Source: Burkholderia cepacia ATCC 25416
Lineage (GTDB): Bacteria; Pseudomonadota; Gammaproteobacteria; Burkholderiales; Burkholderiaceae
Length of the DNA stretch: 64,000 nt
Direction of reading: 5' to 3'
NCBI RefSeq assembly: GCF_001411495.1
Contig: NZ_CP012981.1
Location: 2,232,001 to 2,296,000, forward strand
Below, piece by piece: positions 17,497 to 25,518 of the stretch. The position numbers were made by a program, and so were the translations under genes. The first letter of the stretch is position 1. The number at the start of each line of letters is the position of its first letter. The notes below the pieces were generated by a model that did no database searches, was not told where the DNA came from, and saw only the letters and a program-made list of their open reading frames with translations.

Positions 17497-18867
17497 TCAG
17501 GCGCGGGCCGCGGGTGTATCGGTGCCGATGCGCCGCAACAGCCCCGGCAGGTAGCGCGCCAGCGTCGCGCCGCGCGCGGCCATGAACAGCAGCAGCGCGA
17601 ACCAGAGGCCGTGATTGCCGAAGGTGCCGACGGCGGCGAGTGCGGCGACAACGAAGATCGAGAGCGACGCGACCATTGCGCGCATCAGCGATTGTGTCTG
17701 CGTCGCACCGATGAAGACGCCGTCGAGCAGGAAGCCCCAGACCGACACGATCGGCGAAATCGCGGCCCACGGCAGGTAGCGCAGCGCAACCTCGCGGATC
17801 TCGGCCTGGTCGGTCAGGCGCGCGACGATCCAGCCGCCGGCGGCCCAGTACACCAGCGCGAACAGCAGCGCGCCGAGCGCCGACCAGAGCAGGGTGACGC
17901 GCACGGCCTGCCGGAAGGCACCGCGGTCGCGTGCGCCGGCCGCCGCGCCGACGAGTGCCTCGGCCGCATGCGCGAAGCCGTCGAGGCCGTACGCCATGAA
18001 CGTCTGGAAATTCAGCAGCAGCGCGTTTGCCGCGAGCGTCGCATCGCCCTGTTTCGCACCGAGGTGCGCGAACCAGCCGAATGCGCCGAGCAGGCACAGC
18101 GTGCGCAGGAAGATGTCGCGATTGAGCGCGATCAGCCGCTTGAGTGCGACGCGGTCGGCGAGTGCACGTACCGCGATCGGCGCAAGGCCGCGCGGCCGTA
18201 GCCGCCACAGCATCCATGCGCCGAGCGCGAAGCCGCATGCGTCTGCCGTGGCCGTCGCGGCGCCGATGCCGGCAATGCCCCAGCCGAAGCCATACACGTA
18301 GAGCAGGACGGCGCCGATGTTGACCGCATTGATGAACACCTGCGCGACGAGCGCGAGCCGCACGCGCTGCACCCCGAGCAGGTAGCCGAGCACGACGTAG
18401 TTCGCGAGCGCGAACGGTGCGCTCCAGATCCGCGCGTGGCTGTAGGACAGTGCCGTCGCGCGGACGGCATCGCTGCCGCCGAGCGCCGACAGCGCAAACG
18501 ACAGCAGCGGCACCTGCAGCGCCAGCACCGCGGCGCCGAGCGCGAACGCGACGATCAACGCGCGCAGCACGTTCAGGCGGATCCCGGTGGTGTCGCCGGC
18601 ACCGTGCGCCTGCGCGACGAGGCCGGTCGTCCCCATTCGCAGGAAACCGAATCCCCAGAACACGAAATTGAAGAACAGCCCGCCGAGCGCGACGCCGCCG
18701 AGATACTGCGCGCCGTCGAGGTGGCCGGCGACGGCCGTGTCGACGGCGCCGAGGATCGGCTGGGTCAGGTTCGCCAGGACGATCGGAAACGCGAGCGCGA
18801 GGACGCGCCGGTGCGTGACGGTGGCCGAGCCCGTGCCGGCCCCGTGCGGTAACGCGGATTCGGACAT
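17497..18867 (-). CDS. MATE-family efflux transporter
   Basis: The 456-residue protein has about twelve membrane helices in two similar halves. The first half holds AFPIVLANLTQPILGAVDTA, the MATE signature region, and an acidic Asp in VDTAVAGHLDG. Such proteins (DinF/NorM type) export cationic compounds by Na+ or H+ antiport; the substrate here cannot be told. The start at 18867 gives MSESALPHG; the frame is open upstream but only as the shadow of the next gene. A DUF2288 gene lies 10 bases upstream on the same strand. Confidence 0.9.
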   Translation of the reverse strand: MSESALPHGAGTGSATVTHRRVLALAFPIVLANLTQPILGAVDTAVAGHLDGAQYLGGVALGGLFFNFVFWGFGFLRMGTTGLVAQAHGAGDTTGIRLNVLRALIVAFALGAAVLALQVPLLSFALSALGGSDAVRATALSYSHARIWSAPFALANYVVLGYLLGVQRVRLALVAQVFINAVNIGAVLLYVYGFGWGIAGIGAATATADACGFALGAWMLWRLRPRGLAPIAVRALADRVALKRLIALNRDIFLRTLCLLGAFGWFAHLGAKQGDATLAANALLLNFQTFMAYGLDGFAHAAEALVGAAAGARDRGAFRQAVRVTLLWSALGALLFALVYWAAGGWIVARLTDQAEIREVALRYLPWAAISPIVSVWGFLLDGVFIGATQTQSLMRAMVASLSIFVVAALAAVGTFGNHGLWFALLLFMAARGATLARYLPGLLRRIGTDTPAARA

Positions 18868-18877
18868 GGCGGACGCG

Positions 18878-19201
18878 TCAGGCGCGTTCCTGCACGCAGA
18901 CCCACGGCGAGACGACGACTGCCCACAGCTCCGGGTTGCGCGCCGCGTAATCGGCGGCGGTTTCGGCCGGCATGCGCGCGACGAGGCCCGCGGACAGCCA
19001 GCGCGTGACCTGTTCGGCGTCGTCGTCGGCAACCGCTTCCGCGACGCTGACGAGATCGAGGTCGCGCGCAACGGACAGCAGCTTGCCCTGCGCGAAGAAG
19101 CGTTCGAGATCGCACCAGTCGATCTTGGCGGTTTCGCCGAGGAGTTTGGCGTAGAGCGGGCTGTGCGACGCGCCCGCGGCGGCGTGGTGATCAGAGGACA
19201 T
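18878..19201 (-). CDS. DUF2288 family protein
   Basis: The 107-residue soluble protein has LYAKLLGETAKIDWCDLERF and the C-terminal NPELWAVVVSPWVCVQER, the conserved ends of DUF2288 proteins. No function is established for the family. It is followed after 10 bases by the MATE transporter on the same strand, so the two are likely co-transcribed. The ATG at 19201 is used rather than the in-frame one at 19234. Confidence 0.8.
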   Translation of the reverse strand: MSSDHHAAAGASHSPLYAKLLGETAKIDWCDLERFFAQGKLLSVARDLDLVSVAEAVADDDAEQVTRWLSAGLVARMPAETAADYAARNPELWAVVVSPWVCVQERA

Positions 19202-19277
19202 CGTTTTCTTGGAAAGACTGCGTGGTGGCGCCACTATAAACCATCCGGCCGGGCGGGCGGCGCGGGTGGCGGCCCGC

Positions 19278-20897
19278 TTACGCGTCGCGCAGCGCGCGGC
19301 GCACGATCTTGCCGGTCGCGGTCATCGGCAGGCTGTCGACGAACGCGATCGCGCGCGGATACTCGTGGGCGGCGAGGCGCGTGCGCACGTGCGCCTGCAG
19401 TGCCTGAACGAGCGCATCGTCGCCGGCGTGACCGGGATTCAGCACGATGAACGCCTTGACGATCTCGGTACGCGTCGCGTCGGGCACGCCGACGACGGCC
19501 GCCATCCGCACCGCCGGATGCGTGAGCAGGCAGTCCTCGATCGGGCCCGGGCCGATCCGGTAGCCGGCGCTCGTGATCACGTCGTCGTCGCGGCCGACGA
19601 AGCGGACGAAACCGTCGGCGTCGATCATGCCTGTATCGCCGGTGAGCAGGTAGTCGCCCGCGAACTTGTCGCGGGTCGCGTCGGCGTTGCGCCAGTACTC
19701 GAGGAACATCACCGGATCGGGGCGGCGCACCGCGATGCGCCCTTCGACGCCGGGCGGCAGCGGCGTGCCGTCCGCGTCGACGATCGCGACCGCATGGCCG
19801 GGCACCGCCTTGCCGATTGCGCCGGGCTGCGCGTCGAACAGCGCCGCGCACGACGACAGCACCATGTTGCACTCGGTTTGCCCGTAGAACTCGTTGATCG
19901 TCACGCCGAGCGCGTCGCGTCCCCAGGCCGTCAGTTCGGTGCCGAGCGTCTCCCCGCCGCTCGCGACCGATTTCAGCGACAGCGCGTAGCGTTCGCGCGG
20001 TGCCGGGACGGTGCGCATCAGCTTCAGCGCGGTGGGCGGCAGGAACGCGTGGGTGACGCCGTGCCGGGCCATCAGCGCGAACGCGGCGTCGCCGTCGAAT
20101 TTCTCGAAGCGGCGGGCGAGCACGGGCACACCGTGATGCCACGACGGAAGCAGCACGTCGAGCAGGCCGCCGATCCATGCCCAGTCGGCGGGTGTCCAGA
20201 ACAGGCGCGCGCCGCGCGGGAAGCACTGCTGCGACATCTCGACGCCCGGCAGGTGGCCAAGTAGCACGCGATGCGCGTGCAGCGCGCCTTTCGGCTTGCC
20301 CGTCGTGCCGGACGTATAGATGATGAGCGCCGGATCGTCGGCGGCCGTATCGGCCGGCACGAAGTCGGGCGTCTCGGCGGCGAGCGCCGCGTCGTAGCGC
20401 AGCACGCCGGGAGCGTCGGGCGCATCGTCGCCGATGCAATAGATGGTGTGCAGTGCCGGCAGCTGCGCGCGCAGCGATGCGATTTTCGCGTAGCCGGCCG
20501 CATCGGTAACGAGCGCGGCCGCCTCGCTGTTCGCGAGCCGGTATTCGAGCGCATCGACGCCGAACAACGTGAAGAGCGGCACCGCGATGGCGCCGAGCTT
20601 GTACGCGGCGAGGTGCGCGATGGCCGTTTCGGGGCCCTGCGCGAGAAAGATGCCGATGCGGTCGCCGCGCCGCAGGCCGGCGCGCACGAAGCTGTTCGCG
20701 AGCCGGTTAGAGGCATTCCTCAGGTCGTCGAACGTGATGCGGGACACGTCGCCTTGCGCCGTTTCGTGGATCAGCGCGAGGCGTCCGCTGCCGTCCGCCC
20801 ATTTGTCGCAGACGTCCACGCCGATGTTGTAGCGGGCCGGAACGTCCCACGCGAAGCGGGAGAGCAGGTCGTCGTAGCGGTCGGCGGCGGGCAGCAT
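19278..20897 (-). CDS. Acyl-CoA synthetase (medium-chain AMP-binding type)
   Basis: The 539-residue member of the ANL superfamily activates a carboxylic acid to its CoA thioester through an acyl-AMP. The P-loop LIIYTSGTTGKPKGALH, the aromatic motif EFYGQTE, the hinge FVGRDDDVITSAGYRIGP and the C-terminal catalytic lysine in TATGKIVRR are all present. The closest group by pattern is the medium-chain (MACS) type, which acts on C4-C12 or aromatic acids; the precise substrate is not clear. It stands alone on the minus strand. Confidence 0.88.
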   Translation of the reverse strand: MLPAADRYDDLLSRFAWDVPARYNIGVDVCDKWADGSGRLALIHETAQGDVSRITFDDLRNASNRLANSFVRAGLRRGDRIGIFLAQGPETAIAHLAAYKLGAIAVPLFTLFGVDALEYRLANSEAAALVTDAAGYAKIASLRAQLPALHTIYCIGDDAPDAPGVLRYDAALAAETPDFVPADTAADDPALIIYTSGTTGKPKGALHAHRVLLGHLPGVEMSQQCFPRGARLFWTPADWAWIGGLLDVLLPSWHHGVPVLARRFEKFDGDAAFALMARHGVTHAFLPPTALKLMRTVPAPRERYALSLKSVASGGETLGTELTAWGRDALGVTINEFYGQTECNMVLSSCAALFDAQPGAIGKAVPGHAVAIVDADGTPLPPGVEGRIAVRRPDPVMFLEYWRNADATRDKFAGDYLLTGDTGMIDADGFVRFVGRDDDVITSAGYRIGPGPIEDCLLTHPAVRMAAVVGVPDATRTEIVKAFIVLNPGHAGDDALVQALQAHVRTRLAAHEYPRAIAFVDSLPMTATGKIVRRALRDA

Positions 20898-21074
20898 CGC
20901 AGTGTCTCCTGGGTGGCGGCGTGGTGTCAGGCGAACGGCTTACATCAGGGTTTCACGCAGGGGAATCCACAATGACGCCTGAGGGTAGGGAATCCTCGCA
21001 CTCGTCCAATTGCTGCGGCTCAGTGCACGATTCCGCAATGACGCATAAGATCACTTAAAAATCAGTGTGTGACC

Positions 21075-21194
21075 ATGGATTTGCTTCTGATAGCTGCGGG
21101 GTTCAGCCTGATCGGAATCGGCGTGCTGGTAGCGTTCGCTTGTCGCGTCGATCCGTTGTCCGGCCGTTTCACCGGACGTCTGCGCAAGCGCTGA
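21075..21194 (+). CDS. Possible 39-residue membrane protein
   Basis: The reading frame MDLLLIAAGFSLIGIGVLVA is one hydrophobic helix, followed by a basic tail ending in TGRLRKR. The positive tail suggests an N-out or N-tail membrane topology. No good ribosome site is visible, and no family is recognised. It is included because the composition is typical of real small membrane proteins, and it lies alone between divergent minus-strand genes. Confidence 0.4.
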   Translation: MDLLLIAAGFSLIGIGVLVAFACRVDPLSGRFTGRLRKR

Positions 21195-21265
21195 CATCAC
21201 CTTTCCCGATTTTCACCGCGACGGCACGCGATGCGTGCCGGCGTCGCGTGTCGTCCGTCGGGCGC

Positions 21266-21967
21266 TCAGCGCGCCGGCAGGTAGCGTGACGGGTCGATCG
21301 ACCGGCCGCCGTAGCGCAATTCGAAATGCAGCGCGACGCGATCGCTGTCGCTGTTGCCCATCTCGGCGATCGATTGCCCCTGCGTGACCGACTGGCCTTC
21401 CTTCACCAGCAGCGCACGGTTGTGCGCGTAGGCGGTCAGGTAGTCGGCGTTGTGCTTGAGGATGATCAGGTTGCCGTAGCCGCGCAGCCCGTTACCCGCG
21501 TAGACCACCACACCCGGCGCGGCCGCGACCACCGGTGTACCCGGCGAGTTCGCGATGTCGATCCCCTTCGATTTCGAGCCGTCGAACGTGCGGACCACGT
21601 TGCCGGCCGCCGGCCAGATCAGCGCGATGCTCGTGGCCGGCTTGACGGCCGATTCAACCGGTGCGGAAGGCGCGGGGCGGGCCCGGCCGGCACTGCCGGT
21701 GCCGGTGGTCGACGGCGTCGATGCGGTGGTCGTGCCGGGCGGCGGCGCGACGCGCAGCACCTGGCCGACTTCGATCGCATCGGGGTTCGTCATCTGGTTC
21801 CAGCGCACGATGTTCGATACCGACGTGCGGTTGTCGCGCGCGATCTTGTAGAGCGTATCGCCGCGTTCGACGCGATAGAACCCGGGGCCGACGGGCGCGG
21901 AGCCGCACGCGACGAGCAGGGCAGCGCAGGCGGCTGCGAAGAGTCGCTTCGTTGTTGTTCCGAACAT
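21266..21967 (-). CDS. nlpD: NlpD-like murein hydrolase activator (LysM + degenerate LytM)
   Basis: The 233-residue lipoprotein has a signal ending in LLVACGS (lipobox VAC), a LysM domain (YRVERGDTLYKIA, residues about 33-75), an Ala/Thr/Pro linker, and a C-terminal M23/LytM domain (GYGNLIILKHN, AYAHN, LHFELRYGG). The first zinc ligand of active M23 enzymes is replaced (SKGIDI instead of HxGIDI), as in E. coli NlpD, which activates amidase AmiC at the septum instead of cutting itself. The ending RYLPAR also fits. The usual neighbours surE, pcm and rpoS are not here. Confidence 0.85.
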   Translation of the reverse strand: MFGTTTKRLFAAACAALLVACGSAPVGPGFYRVERGDTLYKIARDNRTSVSNIVRWNQMTNPDAIEVGQVLRVAPPPGTTTASTPSTTGTGSAGRARPAPSAPVESAVKPATSIALIWPAAGNVVRTFDGSKSKGIDIANSPGTPVVAAAPGVVVYAGNGLRGYGNLIILKHNADYLTAYAHNRALLVKEGQSVTQGQSIAEMGNSDSDRVALHFELRYGGRSIDPSRYLPAR

Positions 21968-22130
21968 TGAACCTCGCAAGACCCTGCCGCTCGTGACGCG
22001 GCAGGCAATACAAAACGTCCGATTTTAACGGGTTCGACCCGCGCACCGCAGTTTGTGCCGTTGCCGGGGGCCGTCGGACGCCGGTTCGGCCAGCGTCTCA
22101 GCCCGCGTGGCCGGCGTCTCGGCCCACGTT

Positions 22131-23042
22131 TCAGCCGGCGAGCGGGAGGACGCGAATCCGCAGCGTGGCCGTTTCGGTCGCGCCCGGCGCGAGCATGCGC
22201 AGCCCGAGGCCGTTGTGGATCGCATCCGGCAGGCCGAGCCACGGTTCGACGCAATAGAAGTCGGAATCCGGCTTTTCGGTCCAGGTCGTGACCGCGTACC
22301 ACGGGATCGAGCCCGGCACGTCGAGCGCGATCTCGATCGTGCGGCGCCGGCCCGGCATCACGATGCGCACCGGCGTGGCCGGCACGCCGTCGAGGCAGTG
22401 GAAGCGGTCGAGAATATCTTGGTTGTCGAGGCGATAGCGCGCTTCGCCCGGCTCGGGCGGGCTGATCGAACCGTCCGGCTGCTGCGCGCAGCGATGCGTG
22501 GGCGGCAGTTCGAGCGTGGTTTCCGCGCGTTCGCCGTGCGGCAGCGCGAAATAGAAATGGTGACCGGCGTAGTAGGGCAGCGGCGTGTCGCCGCGATTGG
22601 TCGTCGTCAGCGCGACTTCGAGCGTGCGCGAGTCGGCCAGCCGGTAGGTCGTTTCGAACCGGAAATCGAACGGGTAGCTCGCGCGCAGTGCGTCGGTCGC
22701 GTCGAGCGTCATCGACAACGCGGCGCCGTCGGCCGACGGTTGCGCGGCGAACGGCAGGTCGCGCGCGAAGCCGTGCATCGGCAGGTCGCGCACCACGCCG
22801 GCGGCGTCGCGCCAGCGGCCGAGCTCGCCGTCGACGCGGTGACGGCCGAGGAACGGGAACAGCAGCGGGTTGCCGCCGCGCACGCGCGCGAGGTTGCTCC
22901 AGTCGGCCGTTTCCGGCCAGAAGATGACCGGTTCGCCGTCGACATCCCATGACAGCAGGCGGCCGCCGAATTGCGGAGCGACCCGGACGAGCGACGGGCC
23001 GGCGTGAAGTTCGTGAATGTCGTGTTGCTGGAAGGTCGGCAT
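22131..23042 (-). CDS. Aldose 1-epimerase family protein
   Basis: The 303-residue protein has the galactose-mutarotase-like beta fold: GNPLLFPFLGRHR, the catalytic-region MHGFARDLPF, the histidine in YYAGHHFYFALP and the C-terminal VEPWLGLPDAIHNG. These fit the aldose 1-epimerase/YeaD-like superfamily, whose members interconvert sugar anomers, often of sugar phosphates. The exact sugar is unknown. It is monocistronic, between nlpD and a small ORF on the other strand. Confidence 0.85.
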   Translation of the reverse strand: MPTFQQHDIHELHAGPSLVRVAPQFGGRLLSWDVDGEPVIFWPETADWSNLARVRGGNPLLFPFLGRHRVDGELGRWRDAAGVVRDLPMHGFARDLPFAAQPSADGAALSMTLDATDALRASYPFDFRFETTYRLADSRTLEVALTTTNRGDTPLPYYAGHHFYFALPHGERAETTLELPPTHRCAQQPDGSISPPEPGEARYRLDNQDILDRFHCLDGVPATPVRIVMPGRRRTIEIALDVPGSIPWYAVTTWTEKPDSDFYCVEPWLGLPDAIHNGLGLRMLAPGATETATLRIRVLPLAG

Positions 23043-23212
23043 GGCGAATCGGGTTGAGCGGGTGAACGGGAACGGCGCGCTCCATTATCGGGCCGCGGCG
23101 GCTTGGGGAAAACCCTTCTCGGGAAATCGCGAGTTTTTAAGACCGTCAACGGTCGGGATAATGCCTCTAAACCGGTGAGGTTGCCGGGTCATGACACTTC
23201 GTGGAGGGGGCC

Positions 23213-23299
23213 ATGGATCTGGCAATGGCAATGGGACTCGCACTGTTCGGCATGTTCACGGGCAGCACGGTATTATTTTTCTATCAGCTCGGCCGCTGA
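23213..23299 (+). CDS. Possible 28-residue membrane protein
   Basis: The frame MDLAMAMGLALFGMFTGSTV continues LFFYQLGR. It is a single hydrophobic helix with a charged end, preceded by a good ribosome site (GGAGGGGG, about 5 bases before the ATG) and followed by a Rho-independent terminator. That context supports a short transcript with its own start and stop. No family is recognised. Confidence 0.5.
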   Translation: MDLAMAMGLALFGMFTGSTVLFFYQLGR

Positions 23300-23324
23300 C
23301 GGCAATTCCTGCCGAAATCGAAAG

Positions 23325-23351
23325 GCCCGCCATGCAAATGGCGGGCTTTTT
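23325..23351 (+). terminator. Rho-independent terminator
   Basis: GCCCGCCAT at 23325-23333 pairs with ATGGCGGGC at 23338-23346 around a GCAA loop, followed by TTTTT. It ends the short transcript holding the 28-residue ORF and isolates uppP. Confidence 0.8.
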
Positions 23352-23520
23352 GCTTTCCGGGCGCTTACAAGTTGCAAGCGTTTGTGTGCATTGCCGCAAT
23401 ATCCCGCCAAATGCCTTGGCGCAGTAATCCGGGCTCGGCATAATCGGGGCGCGTTTTTTCGGACGCGCATCGCGTCGTCCGCTTCTCTTCCCGCTCAATC
23501 TTCATTAAAAGGACCGACGC

Positions 23521-24351
23521 GTGAGTCTCTGGTTTCTGGTATTCCTGAGCGTCCTGCAGGGCGTCACCGAACTCTTTCCCGTCAGCAGCCTTGGCCATAC
23601 GCTGCTCGTGCCGGCGCTGTTCGGCATGCACATCGACAAGCACGCACCGCAACTGCTGCCGTTCCTCGTTGCGCTGCACCTCGGCACCGCGCTGGCGCTG
23701 CTGTGGTACTTCCGCGCGCGCTGGATCGCGCTGATCGGCGGCTTCTTCGCGCAGCTCGGCGGCCGCAAGAACGACGACGGTCACCTGATGTGGGCGCTCA
23801 TCATCGGTACGATCCCGACCGGCATCGTCGGGCTGCTTCTCGAGAAGCGCATCGAACGCGTGTTCCACGACCTGCGGATCGTCGCGATCGCGCTGATCGT
23901 GAACGGCGTGCTGCTGTGGCTCGGCGATCGCATCCAGCGTAGCCGCGCGCATCAGGCACCCGAAAAGATGACGTTCAAGCAGGCGTTTTTCGTGGGTCTC
24001 GCGCAGATCGGCGCGCTGATTCCGGGCTTCTCGCGCAGCGGGCTGACGATGATCGCCGGCAATGCGGCGGGCCTGACGGCGGAGAAGGCCGCGGAATTCT
24101 CGTTCCTGCTCGGTACGCCGATCATCTTTGCGGCGGGCGTGCTCGAACTGCCGAAGCTGTTCCATGCGCGCGACCAGCTCGCCGATGCGCTGCTCGGCGG
24201 CGTGCTGACGGCGATCGCCGCGTACCTGAGCGTGCGGTTCCTGATGCGCTATTTCGAAGGGCGTGGCCGGCTGGCTTCGTTCGGCGTGTATTGCGTGATC
24301 GCCGGCGTGTTCTGCCTCGGCTGGTTCATGATGCATCCGCAGCCGGTCTGA
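23521..24351 (+). CDS. uppP: Undecaprenyl-diphosphatase
   Basis: The 276-residue polytopic membrane protein (BacA/UppP) recycles undecaprenyl pyrophosphate to the monophosphate carrier used for peptidoglycan and polysaccharide export. It has [20 protein letters not shown] with the conserved Glu and the first signature, and [19 protein letters not shown] with the second, catalytic Ser/Arg motif. The start is GTG at 23521, with AAAAGGA just upstream. About eight hydrophobic segments are visible. The next feature is tRNA-Arg, 180 bases away. Confidence 0.95.
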   Translation: MSLWFLVFLSVLQGVTELFPVSSLGHTLLVPALFGMHIDKHAPQLLPFLVALHLGTALALLWYFRARWIALIGGFFAQLGGRKNDDGHLMWALIIGTIPTGIVGLLLEKRIERVFHDLRIVAIALIVNGVLLWLGDRIQRSRAHQAPEKMTFKQAFFVGLAQIGALIPGFSRSGLTMIAGNAAGLTAEKAAEFSFLLGTPIIFAAGVLELPKLFHARDQLADALLGGVLTAIAAYLSVRFLMRYFEGRGRLASFGVYCVIAGVFCLGWFMMHPQPV

Positions 24352-24531
24352 GGCTGCGTTGGCCGGTCTCGCATGATGTGACGCGATGATCGGGTATAAT
24401 TTCGGGCTCGGCTTCATGCCGGGCCCGTTTTGTTTCGGGGCTTCGAGTCCGGTTTGTGGTTTGCCGGTTTTGCCGGTGCTCGAAGTCTTGCGTCAGATGC
24501 GGCTCGTGCAGGCCGTGTCTTTTCTCCCCGA

Positions 24532-24608
24532 CCGCCCTTAGCTCAGCTGGATAGAGCAACGGCCTTCTAAGCCGTAGGTCACACGTTCGAATCGTGTAGG
24601 GCGGGCCA
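24532..24608 (+). tRNA. tRNA-Arg (anticodon TCT)
   Basis: The 77-base gene begins CCGCCCT and ends AGGGCGG-G-CCA; the anticodon loop CTTCTAA carries TCT and the T arm is ACACG-TTCGAAT-CGTGT. All stems pair, so the gene is intact. Its 3' half, from the anticodon loop to CCA, is the target sequence for the two integrated elements that follow; further copies lie at 33002 and 43142. Confidence 0.97.
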
Positions 24609-24620
24609 ATGGAATCAATG
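24560..24620 (+). repeat. attL-type repeat: 3' half of tRNA-Arg
   Basis: This copy starts in the tRNA anticodon stem and runs 12 bases beyond CCA (ATGGAATCAATG). It matches 33002-33062 over 61 bases with one A/G difference (in TTCGAATCG versus TTCGAGTCG). It is the left boundary of element 1 and restores the tRNA 3' end. Confidence 0.92.
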
Positions 24621-24692
24621 CGTTAGCCCGATTTTTATGGCCGGGCTTTTTGCTTCTGCGGATGGCCGGAACCAATCCGGAACCTAGTTCGC

Positions 24693-25157
24693 TCAACGTT
24701 GCGGTCGAACCGACTTCACGAACGCGGCATAGGGATTTTCAGCGGGCAATGGCGGCGGCGCGTCGATAGCTTGCCGTCCGCGCGGACTCAGGCCGAACGC
24801 ATCCAGTAGCCGGGCCGCTTGGGCGCGCGCATCGCTCAACGCGCGCAGCGCCGGATGTGCCTTGCTTCCGCCCGTCCCGGTCGCAATCGTCAACCCTTCA
24901 CGGTCCAGCGTCTCGCGCAACTGCGCCTCCGTTGCCAAAGTTTCGGCAAGCAGTTCGAGCGCGCGTAGGTCGGACGCGCTCAATAGACCTAAGCTCACGA
25001 CGAGCGGCGCGACGCGGACCCATTCCGCAGCCGCACGCGATGACATGCCGTCAGGCGGTGGCGGCGCGACGGTCAATTGATCGGCCGCGATGCCCTTAAG
25101 CCGGTCGGCACGCAACGTACCCGAAAGCGCCTTCGCGGCGTTCGATTTCTGCGGCAT
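24693..25157 (-). CDS. Phage terminase small subunit, P27 family
   Basis: The 154-residue protein begins KSNAAKALSGTLRADRLKG and has EWVRVAPLVVSLGLLSASDLRALELL, the helical core typical of P27-type small terminases, and a Pro-rich C-terminus with LDAFGLSPRGRQAI. The small subunit selects phage DNA for packaging by the large subunit. Large terminase, portal and capsid genes are absent nearby, so the protein may redirect a helper phage's packaging machinery. It is the last gene of element 1, 72 bases from the att repeat. Confidence 0.85.
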   Translation of the reverse strand: MPQKSNAAKALSGTLRADRLKGIAADQLTVAPPPPDGMSSRAAAEWVRVAPLVVSLGLLSASDLRALELLAETLATEAQLRETLDREGLTIATGTGGSKAHPALRALSDARAQAARLLDAFGLSPRGRQAIDAPPPLPAENPYAAFVKSVRPQR

Positions 25158-25518
25158 GATTCGCTCCCGAAAAATGGTTTTGGCGCTGGCGTTGCAAAAA
25201 TTCGCGTTGCGCCACGATCACCGGTGCAGTCGCGCTAGAGATTGGCTACCCCCTCCCTATCCTTATACGGCCTTGTGGGTGCCCCGCAAAGCCCTTCAGC
25301 ACGGTCCGCCCGCGTCGGGTCAAGGCAAAACACCGGCGCGCACTCCGTCGTCATGCGGCTATTCGAATGACGGCTCCGGGCCGAGCAGCCGACCATCACG
25401 GTCATAGGACGTAAGCCAGCTATAGCTCTGTGCTATTGCGTCACATCAGAGCGGTTGCCACGCTTCCAACGGTACAATCCTCTACCGGACTACAAACGTG
25501 GCAAAAAGGGGCGCGAAA
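25158..25518. other. Intergenic region with the likely promoters of TerS-side cargo
   Basis: No gene is visible in these 360 bases. The region separates the terminase gene (leftward) from the ATPase gene (rightward). A TACAAT hexamer at 25473-25478 could be a -10 box for the ATPase gene, but I see no -35 at proper spacing. Confidence 0.4.

Noticed and set aside
25455..25478. TTGCCA and TACAAT as promoter of the ATPase gene.
   Set aside because: The spacer is only 12 bases, too short for sigma-70; only the TACAAT is noted as a possible -10.
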